A DNA stretch of 5,535 nucleotides, taken from NCBI GenBank assembly GCA_041487495.1, contig JBGPNN010000225.1:1-5535 (forward strand), given 5' to 3'. Shown here one piece after another: positions 1 to 5,535 of this stretch. A program made the translations under genes and the position numbers. The notes beneath the pieces were generated by a model, which saw only the letters and a program-made list of their open reading frames with translations, was not told the DNA's origin and ran no database searches. The stretch's first letter is position 1, and each line of letters opens with the position of its first letter. This DNA is from JBGPNN01 sp041487495 (GTDB taxonomy: Bacteria > Sysuimicrobiota > Sysuimicrobiia > Sysuimicrobiales > Humicultoraceae).

Positions 1-320
1 CACTTCGGTACCAGCATCGCGTTGGAAATCAACACACGCGGCGCCCACTCGTGTGTGCGGAAGACCCCGACGGGTTTGCCGGACTGGACCAGCAGCGTCT
101 CGTCGCCTTCGAGTTCACGCAGCGCCCGCACGATCGCATCGAACGCCGGCCAGGAGCGCGCCGCTTTCCCCCTGCCGCCGTAGACGACCAAGTCTTGTGG
201 ACGCTCGGCGACGTCCGGGTCCAGGTTGTTCATCAACATTCGGAGCGCCGCTTCCTGGGGCCATCCCTTGCAGGAGATTTCCCCCCCGCGCGGCGCGCGC
301 ACCATTCGTGGGCCGGTCAT
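1..320 (-). CDS. hutU: Urocanate hydratase, N-terminal part (window edge truncates it)
   Basis: Urocanase converts urocanate to 4-imidazolone-5-propionate in the cytoplasm using tightly bound NAD+, the second step of histidine degradation. Reading the reverse strand from ATG at 320 gives 106 complete codons and no stop before the window edge; the full family is about 550 residues, so only the N-terminal fifth is present. Family hallmarks are visible: RAPRG (8-12), SCKGW (16-20), EAALRMLMNNLDP (23-35), LVVYGGRGKAAR (44-55), and DETLLVQSGKPVGVFRTHE (73-91), followed by APRVLISN. The GGRGKAAR loop belongs to the N-terminal part of the NAD-binding region. Residue 13 is Gly where Thr or Asn is common (RAPRGT/N). 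The start is supported by AGGAAGGAG at 331-323 just upstream. The gene is divergent from the substrate-binding protein gene; the rest of a hut operon may lie to the left but is not seen. Identification is very secure. Confidence 0.96.
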   Translation of the reverse strand, partial: MTGPRMVRAPRGGEISCKGWPQEAALRMLMNNLDPDVAERPQDLVVYGGRGKAARSWPAFDAIVRALRELEGDETLLVQSGKPVGVFRTHEWAPRVLISNAMLVPK

Positions 321-429
321 GACTCCTTCCTACGGCCGCGGCGGCTATGTTCCCTCCTCAATCGGGCGGGAGCCCGCGCCGCCCACGGCGAACCAATGGT
401 GTCAGCTGATTGAAGGGGAGAGTGATCTC
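321..429. promoter_or_regulatory. Divergent intergenic region between hutU and the transporter/dehydrogenase operon
   Basis: This 109-base stretch separates two divergent start codons, so it should hold promoters for both directions, unless they lie inside the neighbouring genes. It contains ribosome binding sites at both ends. It also holds a possible GC hairpin (GGGCGG at 364-369 pairing with CCGCCC at 379-384, with an inner GCGGG/CCCGC palindrome at 366-377), an imperfect ACCA-A-TGGT dyad at 392-400 and a perfect 8-base palindrome TCAGCTGA at 402-409, just before the plus-strand ribosome binding site. No convincing -35/-10 pair was found on either strand; TATGTT at 346-351 is only a weak -10 look-alike. 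No match to the TGTATATACA-like HutC operator core was seen. The regulatory role is inferred from gene arrangement, not from a recognised motif. Confidence 0.45.
413..420 (+). promoter_or_regulatory. Ribosome binding site that fixes the start of the substrate-binding protein
   Basis: AAGGGGAG lies 9 bases before ATG at 430. The reading frame stays open upstream to ATG 226, but that extension would run antisense through hutU and bury the signal peptide, so this site together with the signal sequence selects 430 as the true start. Confidence 0.75.
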
Positions 430-1965
430 ATGACTCGCCTGGTCGTCACGACGGCCGCGAGCGCGCTGCTCATACTCGCGCTGGTCTTCGGGACCGCGCC
501 CGCCGCGCGAAGCGCTTCGCGCAATCCCAAGGACACGCTCGTCGTCGCACAGGGGTTCGATCCGCGCTGCCTCTCGCCGCTCTTTGGCACCGCCCAGCCC
601 GACAAGAATGTGAGCGGCCAGGTCGTCGAGCGGCTGGTCACGTTCTCGCCCGACTCGTTGGGCTTCCTGCCGGAGCTGGCCTTCAGGTGGGAGAAGACGG
701 CGCCCGACAACCTCCGCGTGCATCTGCGGCGCGGCGTCCGATTTAGCAACGGCGAAGAGTTCAACGCCGCAAGCGCCAAGTACAGCCTGGACCAGATGCT
801 CCGCGCGCCGTCGCTGGCCTTCTTCGTGTCCGCGCTTCGGACCGCCGAGGTCGTCGATTACTACACGATCGACGTCAAAGGGAAAGGGCCGATGGCCGAG
901 CGCCTGATGCTGACCGCGCTGGCCATGGGTTCGTTCCAGTACCCGCCGGTCTATACGGAACAGGCCGGCCTCCTGCGCGGGTTCTGCCAGCGGCCGGTGG
1001 GGACCGGGCCGTACAAGTTCGTCGAGTGGATCAAGGACGATCGAGTAGTCTTCGAGGCGAACGGCGACTACTGGGGCGATGCGCCGCGTATCAAGCGGCT
1101 GGTGTTCCGGCCGATCCCCGAAGGCACCGCGCGTATCGCCGCCCTGCAAGCCGGCGACATCGACGTCGCCACCCTGCTCCCGCTGGAGGGAGTCGAGCGC
1201 GTGAGCGGTGACGCCAACTTGACCACGTACTCGCTCCGCGGCGTGCGCGCGTTTGGGCTGATGCTGGCCTCGAAGTGGGAGGGGCCCCTGCAAAACAAGA
1301 AGGTCCGCCAGGCGATGCAGCAGGCCCTCGACGTGGACGGCATCATCCGGACGCTCCAGAAGGGCCGCGCGCGGAAGCTCGAGGGCCAGCCGTTGACCCC
1401 GGAGTACTTTGGCTACCAGCACGACATTAAGGCTGCGCCATATGATGTGGCGAGAGCGAAGCAGATGTTCACCGAAGCCGGGTTTCCTAACGGCTTTCAG
1501 GTGACGTTCAAGTACCCGAACGGCCGGTACCCGCAGGACAAAGAGATCAGCGAAGCGATCGCCGCGCAGTTGCTCAAGGTCGGCGTGAAGACGCAGCAGG
1601 TCGTGATGGAGCCGGGCGAGTTCCTGACGCAGCTCAGCCAGCTCGGGCTGCGCGACATCTTCTATTTCGGCAGCCTCCCGCCGCCCGACGCGCACTTTAT
1701 GCTGACGCAGTATCTCTGCAACTTCAGGTACGCGTACTGGTGCCGCCCGGACTTCGACGCGCTCATGGCGCGGGCGGGTGCCGCGGCCGACGACCGCGAG
1801 CGCCTGAAGCTCTACCGGGAGATGCTGCTGATTATGCAGGACGATCCACCGCAGGTGCCGCTGTTCGCGCAGTCGGATCTTTACGCGACGGCGAAGAATG
1901 TGGCCGGCTGGCGGCCGTACAAAGACCAGTCGCTCTACCTGGCGAAAGCGTACAAGCGTGACTAG
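430..1965 (+). CDS. ABC transporter substrate-binding protein, family 5 (peptide/nickel/opine type)
   Basis: Extracytoplasmic solute receptor of the DppA/OppA class (SBP_bac_5), which captures peptides or related compounds and delivers them to a DppBC-type permease. The 511-residue product has the usual family length. Residues 1-25 form a Sec signal peptide: Arg3, a hydrophobic core at about 12-22, and a likely signal peptidase I site after A23-P-A25 (A29 is an alternative). There is no lipobox Cys, so it is probably a soluble periplasmic or released protein. Family signatures are LRVHLRRGVRFSNGEEFNA (95-113) with YSLDQM following, GTGPYKFVEW (191-200), NGDYWGDAP (211-219), RQAMQQALD (293-301) and the C-terminal QVPLFAQSDLY (475-485). 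The mature chain has four Cys (47, 186, 430, 438). The FAD dehydrogenase starts 7 bases downstream, so the two are probably co-transcribed. The ligand cannot be told from sequence; the neighbouring amino acid dehydrogenase suggests an amino acid, peptide or opine. Confidence 0.93.
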   Translation: MTRLVVTTAASALLILALVFGTAPAARSASRNPKDTLVVAQGFDPRCLSPLFGTAQPDKNVSGQVVERLVTFSPDSLGFLPELAFRWEKTAPDNLRVHLRRGVRFSNGEEFNAASAKYSLDQMLRAPSLAFFVSALRTAEVVDYYTIDVKGKGPMAERLMLTALAMGSFQYPPVYTEQAGLLRGFCQRPVGTGPYKFVEWIKDDRVVFEANGDYWGDAPRIKRLVFRPIPEGTARIAALQAGDIDVATLLPLEGVERVSGDANLTTYSLRGVRAFGLMLASKWEGPLQNKKVRQAMQQALDVDGIIRTLQKGRARKLEGQPLTPEYFGYQHDIKAAPYDVARAKQMFTEAGFPNGFQVTFKYPNGRYPQDKEISEAIAAQLLKVGVKTQQVVMEPGEFLTQLSQLGLRDIFYFGSLPPPDAHFMLTQYLCNFRYAYWCRPDFDALMARAGAAADDRERLKLYREMLLIMQDDPPQVPLFAQSDLYATAKNVAGWRPYKDQSLYLAKAYKRD

Positions 1966-1972
1966 CCCGAGT

Positions 1973-3220
1973 ATGCCCGGACGCGCAGTGGTGATCGGGG
2001 GCGGCGCTATCGGCGTCGCCTCCGCGTACTTCCTGCACCACACCGGATGGCAGGTCACCGTAGTCGATCGCGGCGAGATTGGCCGCGGCTGCTCGTACGG
2101 CAACGCCTGCCTGATCACGCCCGCGCACTCGCATCCCCTCCCCGGACCCGGGGTGATGCAGCAGGGGGTGCGCTGGCTGTTCCGCGCCGACAGTCCCCTC
2201 TACGTGAAGCCGAGGTTGGACCCGGCGTTTCTGCGATGGGCCTGGCAGTTTCGGCGGTTCTGCACTCGTGACGCATCAGAGCGCAGCGCTCGCGCGCTGT
2301 TGGCGCTCAGCCGGATGAGTCTCGATCTCTTCGAGGATCTTGCCAGAGCGCCGGGCCCCGGGTTTTTCTTTCAGCGCAAGGGCTTGCTGCACGTGTACCT
2401 GACGGATGATGCGATGACCGAGGCGCGACGGGAGCAGGAAGCGTTCAGACATGCAGGCTTTGATGCCCGCCTGCTCTCGGGGCAGGAGACGCTCGATCTC
2501 GAACCGGCGCTGAGCCCGCACGTGCGCGGAGGAGTACACATCACCGGGGAAGCGCACGGGCATTCGTTTGAGTTCGTCCGGTCCCTGGCTGCCCGCCTGG
2601 AGCCGCGGGGGGTGCGACTCCTGACGCATCGCGCGGTGTCCGGTATTACCGCGCGCGGTGGGAGGATCGAGGGCGTCGCGCTTGCCACACCGGCCGAACA
2701 CCTGCCGGCCGACCTCGTCGTGCTCGCGGCCGGCGCGTGGACGCCCGCGCTGGCGGCGCCGTTGAACATCTCAATCCCGATGCAGCCGGCCAAGGGTTAC
2801 TCGTGCACCGTGAACGCCTATCCCGGCTCGCCGACGTTGCCCGTCTATATCTCGGGGACACGGGTCGTCATCACGCCGATCGGCGATCGATTGCGCTTCG
2901 GGGGCACCCTGGAATTGGCCGGGTTCGACGATCGCCTCGACGAGACGCGCTATCGGGCCGTGGTGGCCGCGGCGACCCGTGCGCTGAACGACCGGCTCGA
3001 GATGAAGCAAGAGGAATCGTGGTTCGGGTACCGGCCGGTCACGCCGGACGGGCTGCCGATCATCGCGCGGGCGGCCGGCGTCGATGGGCTCATCGTTGCC
3101 GCCGGGCACGCGATGCTCGGGTTCACGCAGGCCCCGGGCACCGGGAAACTGGTGGCCGAACTGGCGAACGGGCATCAACCGTCGGTGCCGCTGGAGCCTT
3201 TCCGCCTCAATCGATTCTAG
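1973..3220 (+). CDS. FAD-dependent D-amino acid dehydrogenase-like oxidoreductase (DAO/DadA family; possibly D-hydroxyproline dehydrogenase)
   Basis: Flavoenzyme of the DAO superfamily that oxidises the C-N bond of an amino acid or secondary amine, giving an imino or oxo acid and passing electrons to a membrane acceptor or oxygen. The 415-residue product has the FAD-binding Rossmann motif VVIGGGAIG (6-14) with Asp32 ending the second strand, YGNACLITP (42-50) where DadA proteins carry a related NAG segment, a second nucleotide-contact stretch VVLAAGAWTP (249-258), PAKGYS (272-277), and the C-terminal GYRPVTPDGLPIIA (352-365) and AAGHAMLGFTQAPGTGKLVAEL (376-397). The segment SPLYVKPRLDPAFLRWAWQF (74-93) resembles DadA-like enzymes, as I recall them, found in hydroxyproline-type clusters. 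There is no signal peptide. It lies 7 bases after the substrate-binding protein. ATG 1973 lacks a clear ribosome site; in-frame GTG 1958, overlapping the upstream stop, would add five residues and is a real alternative. Substrate unproven: D-hydroxyproline, another D-amino acid, or a sarcosine-like amine. Confidence 0.88.
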   Translation: MPGRAVVIGGGAIGVASAYFLHHTGWQVTVVDRGEIGRGCSYGNACLITPAHSHPLPGPGVMQQGVRWLFRADSPLYVKPRLDPAFLRWAWQFRRFCTRDASERSARALLALSRMSLDLFEDLARAPGPGFFFQRKGLLHVYLTDDAMTEARREQEAFRHAGFDARLLSGQETLDLEPALSPHVRGGVHITGEAHGHSFEFVRSLAARLEPRGVRLLTHRAVSGITARGGRIEGVALATPAEHLPADLVVLAAGAWTPALAAPLNISIPMQPAKGYSCTVNAYPGSPTLPVYISGTRVVITPIGDRLRFGGTLELAGFDDRLDETRYRAVVAAATRALNDRLEMKQEESWFGYRPVTPDGLPIIARAAGVDGLIVAAGHAMLGFTQAPGTGKLVAELANGHQPSVPLEPFRLNRF

Positions 3221-3224
3221 CCCG

Positions 3225-4685
3225 TCACGTCATCGACGGCCGCATCGCCACCGTGCGCACTTCGGTGTAGAAGTCCAGCGCGACCTGCCCCTGTTCCTTG
3301 AAGGCCGTCCCCGACGCTTTGGTGCCGCCAAACGGCGCCTGATATTCGACCCCCGCGGTCGGCAGGTTCACCATCACCAGCCCCGCCTCGACCCGCTCGG
3401 TGAACGCGTGCGCCTTCTCGAGGCTGCCGGTGACGATGCCCGCCGACAGGCCGAACTGCGTCTGATTCGCCAGCCGCACGGCCTCGTCGAAGTCTGCGGC
3501 CGGCATGATCGCGGCCACCGGGCCAAAGATCTCTTCTTGCGCAATACGCATCTCCGGGCGCACCCGGCTGAACACGGTCGGCGCGATGAAGTAGCCGCGA
3601 TCCAGGCCACGCTCCATGAGCCGGCGGCCGCCGCACAGCAGCTCCGCGCCTTCTGTCTTGCCGATCTCGACGTACTCCAGGATCTTGGTCATGGCCGCTT
3701 CGTCGATGACCGCCCCGACGAAGGTGTTCTCATCGAGCGGATCACCGACAGTGAGCGCTTTCGTCGCTTCGACCAGACGGGCCAGCAGCACGTCGTGTAT
3801 CGATCGCTCGACAATCACCCGGCTGGTGGCCGTGCACTTCTGCCCGGCGTTGCTGAAGGCGCCGTCGAGGATCAACCGCACCGCCAGGTCCAGGTTGGCG
3901 TCGGCGAGCACCACCAGCGGATTCTTCCCACCCATCTCGCACTGCACGCGCGCCGTCCGCTGTGACCCTACCTGATAGACGCGTGTGCCGACTTCCGTGG
4001 ACCCTGTGAACGAGATGCCCCGCACCGCGGGATGCTCGATGAGCGCGCTGCCCACGGTCGAACCCGGTCCGCTCACGAAGTTCAGGACGCCGGGCGGCAG
4101 GCCGGCCTCCTCGAGCGCCTTAACCAGGTGCCACAACGAGAGCGGCGCCTGCGAGGCGGGTTTCACCACGATGGTATTGCCGCAGATCAGCGCCGGCGCC
4201 ATCTTCCACGCGGGGATGGCGACCGGGAAGTTCCACGGGGTGATGATCCCGACCACGCCCAGCGGCTTGCGCAGGGTATAAAGGAAGACACCCGGGCGCG
4301 ATGAGGGGAGCGTATCACCGCCCAGGCGTGCGCCTTCGCCCGCGAAGTACTCGAAGATATCCGCCGCCCGCGTCACCTCGGCGCGGGCCTCTTTGATCGG
4401 CTTGCCGTCTTCCAGCACGAAGTCGTGGACGATCTGCTCGAGGCGGCCCCGGATAATACCCGCCGCGCGATAGAGGATCGCGCCGCGCTTCGTGGGCACC
4501 TCGCGGCCCCAGCCCTCGAAGGCGCGCGCAGCCGCGTCGATCGCCGCCCGTGCGTCGTCCGCCGTACTGTGCGGAAACTGGGCGACGACTTTCGAAGCGT
4601 CCGCGGGGCTGCGGTCGTCGAAGTACGCGCCCGATACCGGCGCGCGCCACTCACCGCCGATGAAATTCTGATAGCGTGTTGTCAT
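3225..4685 (-). CDS. NAD(P)+-dependent aldehyde dehydrogenase, alpha-ketoglutarate semialdehyde (2,5-dioxovalerate) dehydrogenase type
   Basis: Oxidises an aldehyde, most likely 2,5-dioxopentanoate (alpha-ketoglutarate semialdehyde), to the acid (2-oxoglutarate) with NAD(P)+ in the cytoplasm. The 486-residue protein is full length for the superfamily. The catalytic set is intact: oxyanion Asn152 in TPWNFP (149-154), cofactor-binding Lys175 in VVKPAS, FTGSTEVG (226-233) in the nucleotide-binding turn, general base Glu250 in CEMGGKNP, nucleophile Cys284 in GQKCTATSR, and EEIFGPV (384-390) with Glu385. The whole chain, including AGEGARLGGDTLPS (115-128), resembles the remembered Bacillus YcbD-like KGSADH group more than betaine or succinate semialdehyde enzymes, though paralogues are hard to separate by eye. 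Its ATG overlaps the cupin stop as ATGA, and AGGA at 4694-4691 can serve as ribosome site, so translation is probably coupled. Its stop is 4 bases from the stop of the convergent FAD enzyme. Sources of the semialdehyde could be hydroxyproline, glucarate/galactarate or pentoses. Confidence 0.9.
   Translation of the reverse strand: MTTRYQNFIGGEWRAPVSGAYFDDRSPADASKVVAQFPHSTADDARAAIDAAARAFEGWGREVPTKRGAILYRAAGIIRGRLEQIVHDFVLEDGKPIKEARAEVTRAADIFEYFAGEGARLGGDTLPSSRPGVFLYTLRKPLGVVGIITPWNFPVAIPAWKMAPALICGNTIVVKPASQAPLSLWHLVKALEEAGLPPGVLNFVSGPGSTVGSALIEHPAVRGISFTGSTEVGTRVYQVGSQRTARVQCEMGGKNPLVVLADANLDLAVRLILDGAFSNAGQKCTATSRVIVERSIHDVLLARLVEATKALTVGDPLDENTFVGAVIDEAAMTKILEYVEIGKTEGAELLCGGRRLMERGLDRGYFIAPTVFSRVRPEMRIAQEEIFGPVAAIMPAADFDEAVRLANQTQFGLSAGIVTGSLEKAHAFTERVEAGLVMVNLPTAGVEYQAPFGGTKASGTAFKEQGQVALDFYTEVRTVAMRPSMT
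4682..4685 (-). other. ATGA start/stop overlap coupling cupin and aldehyde dehydrogenase
   Basis: On the minus strand the aldehyde dehydrogenase ATG (4685-4683) and the cupin TGA (4684-4682) share bases, the typical four-base overlap of co-translated genes. This places the two products in one operon. Confidence 0.85.
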
Positions 4686-5134
4686 GACTGTCCTGGGCCG
4701 CGCTGCAGCAGGGTCTCCATCTCGGCGGCCGTCCTGAGCCCGTACCCGCGCTGGATGAACCGCTGGCGGAGCCCTTCCACCGAGGTAATGGGCGGCGGTG
4801 GATTGAAGGTCAGGACGAAGCTGGCCATCTCACCGCTGGTGTTGCGAACGCCCAGCGACACAGTGGGCTCGATGTGGACCGCATCTCCACTATGCGCGGT
4901 GAAGGTGTCACCGTCCAGCATGACCTCCAGCGTGCCCCGCAGCATGAAGAAGGACAGCTCGTATGGATCCTCCTCGTGTCCGTGAGGCGGCATGAACCCG
5001 CCCGGCGGGACATACGCCACGTACGTGTAGAGGTTCTTCCCGATCACGACCGGCCGGAACCAGTAGTCGTCCTTGGCGTGCTGAAAGGCGTCGATCTCCT
5101 GGACCCGCGTGCGCTGATAGCGTTTCACCGTCAT
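4682..5134 (-). CDS. Small single-domain cupin protein with an altered metal-binding motif
   Basis: A 150-residue single-domain cupin beta barrel; no specific function recognised. Cupin motif 1 is visible as G45-x5-H51-x-H53, with E59 close by and G67 closing the strand (PPGGFMPPHGHEEDPYE, then LSFFMLRGTLEVMLDG). Motif 2 reads GDAVHIEPTVSLGVRN (83-98): Gly83 and Asn98 fit, but the position that normally holds the third metal-ligand His is Leu94, and E59 sits one residue off the usual Glu spacing. Metal binding may thus be weakened or lost, suggesting a binding or sensing role, or an enzyme with another ligand set. The proline run FNPPPPI (110-116) leads into a short helical tail. ATG 5134 is chosen because AGGGG lies 8 bases upstream (5147-5143) and homology-like sequence starts there; the frame extends to 5296, but that stretch is Arg/Ser-rich and overlaps the permease gene. 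It lies 22 bases after the permease and overlaps the aldehyde dehydrogenase start. Confidence 0.85.
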   Translation of the reverse strand: MTVKRYQRTRVQEIDAFQHAKDDYWFRPVVIGKNLYTYVAYVPPGGFMPPHGHEEDPYELSFFMLRGTLEVMLDGDTFTAHSGDAVHIEPTVSLGVRNTSGEMASFVLTFNPPPPITSVEGLRQRFIQRGYGLRTAAEMETLLQRGPGQS

Positions 5135-5156
5135 CCGCTGCACCCCTCTGTGTGTC

Positions 5157-5535
5157 TCAGCCGGCGGCAGAGTGACGCTGCCGTCGGATGGTCGGATTGA
5201 GCACTTCCTCGAGCGAGTAGCCTGTGAACGCGAACGCGAGGGTCGCCGCCGTGATGAGCAGTCCCGGCGGGACCACCCACCACAACCAGGCTCCACTCAG
5301 GAACGCGTTGCGGACCTGCGCGTAATAGAGTACCGACCCCCAACTCTTGGCCGTGGGATCGCCAAGACCCAGGAACGAGAGCGCGGCTTCGATCAGGATC
5401 GCGCTGCTCGCCGCCAGGATGAACTGCGCGAGCGCCAGCGGGAGTACCGCCGGCAGGACGTGGCGCGCCATGATCCGTCCCGCGCGGCTGCCCAGGGCGC
5501 GCGCGGCCTCGATGTAGTCCAGGGATTTCACCAAG
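5157..5535 (-). CDS. ABC transporter permease, DppC/OppC type, C-terminal part (window edge truncates it)
   Basis: Inner-membrane permease subunit of a peptide/nickel-type ABC importer. The reverse strand is open from the right edge to TGA at 5159-5157, giving 126 residues, roughly the last 40-45% of a DppC-type protein of about 280-300 residues; the true start lies beyond the window. It begins just before the EAA loop, IEAARALGSRAGRIMARHVLP (8-28), which contacts the ATPase subunits. Hydrophobic segments follow: about VLPLALAQFILAASSAILIEAA and WLWWVVPPGLLITAATLAFAFTGY, with the intervening LSFLGLGDPTAKSWGSVLY typical of this family (usually LGLG-PP-SWG). The C-terminal SLEEVLNPTIRRQ matches the usual DPR(L/R) tail. 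It is the first gene seen of a minus-strand operon followed 22 bases later by the cupin. It could be the partner of the substrate-binding protein encoded at 430-1965 on the other strand, but this is inferred only from family match and proximity. Confidence 0.93.
   Translation of the reverse strand, partial: LVKSLDYIEAARALGSRAGRIMARHVLPAVLPLALAQFILAASSAILIEAALSFLGLGDPTAKSWGSVLYYAQVRNAFLSGAWLWWVVPPGLLITAATLAFAFTGYSLEEVLNPTIRRQRHSAAG

Noticed and set aside
281..287. C7 (G7 in the coding strand) tract near the start of hutU, considered as a phase-variation site.
   Set aside because: It simply encodes Gly-Gly plus the first base of Glu in frame. The protein is intact on both sides, and such runs are common in GC-rich coding DNA.
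51..413. Plus-strand open frames over the hutU region.
   Set aside because: They are antisense to unmistakable urocanase sequence and show no domain of their own.
226..429. N-terminal extension of the substrate-binding protein back to ATG 226.
   Set aside because: It would run antisense through the start of hutU and place the signal peptide internally. ATG 430 has a good ribosome site and an immediate Sec signal sequence.
358..2118. Very long open frame on the minus strand opposite the substrate-binding protein gene (586 codons).
   Set aside because: It mirrors the codon periodicity of a clear plus-strand gene in GC-rich DNA. The translation is rich in Arg, Leu, His and Val, shows no recognisable domain, runs past the end of the real gene, and has no supporting ribosome site.
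3084..3965. Plus-strand open frame of 293 codons overlapping the convergent junction and the aldehyde dehydrogenase.
   Set aside because: It is antisense to catalytic regions of the aldehyde dehydrogenase and out of frame with the FAD enzyme, with low-complexity, domain-free translation.
5135..5296. Longer cupin start at 5296.
   Set aside because: The added 54 residues are Arg/Ser-rich, overlap the permease coding region in another frame, and lack cupin-like sequence. ATG 5134 has a properly spaced AGGGG.

Overview
The window is a GC-rich bacterial chromosomal segment, almost fully coding, carrying amino-acid/peptide catabolism and uptake genes. Genes are tightly packed: gaps of 4, 7 and 22 bases, one ATGA overlap, and a single 109-base intergenic region. 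No mobile elements, RNA genes, CRISPR arrays or phage genes are visible. The lineage cannot be fixed from the sequence. The high GC, short spacings, Sec-type signal peptide and bacterial-type HutU suggest a GC-rich heterotroph such as a soil or environmental bacterium, but this is only an inference.

Layout: (1) Bases 1-320, minus strand: N-terminal part of hutU (urocanate hydratase, histidine degradation), cut by the window edge. (2) 321-429: the only real intergenic region, lying between divergent hutU and the plus-strand operon. (3) 430-3220, plus strand: a family 5 (peptide/nickel-type) ABC transporter substrate-binding protein, followed 7 bases later by a DadA-like FAD-dependent amino acid dehydrogenase. 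(4) 5535-3225, minus strand: the C-terminal end of a DppC-type ABC permease, a small cupin protein, and an aldehyde dehydrogenase of the alpha-ketoglutarate-semialdehyde dehydrogenase (KGSADH) type. The last two are coupled by an ATGA overlap. The two operons meet tail to tail with only 4 bases between the stop codons of the dehydrogenases.

Working model (inference): the transporter imports a peptide, amino acid or opine-like compound. The FAD enzyme oxidises a D-amino acid or secondary amine such as D-hydroxyproline, and the aldehyde dehydrogenase converts a semialdehyde to a dicarboxylate, plausibly 2-oxoglutarate. HutU similarly routes histidine toward glutamate/2-oxoglutarate. An FAD D-amino acid dehydrogenase next to a KGSADH-like enzyme recalls bacterial hydroxyproline catabolism, but the epimerase and the deaminase of that pathway are not in this window. 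The cupin is the least understood member, and its second metal-binding motif has lost the usual histidine. No clearly new type of system is evident. The points most worth following are the pathway hypothesis, the degenerate cupin, and the transporter parts split over convergent operons.
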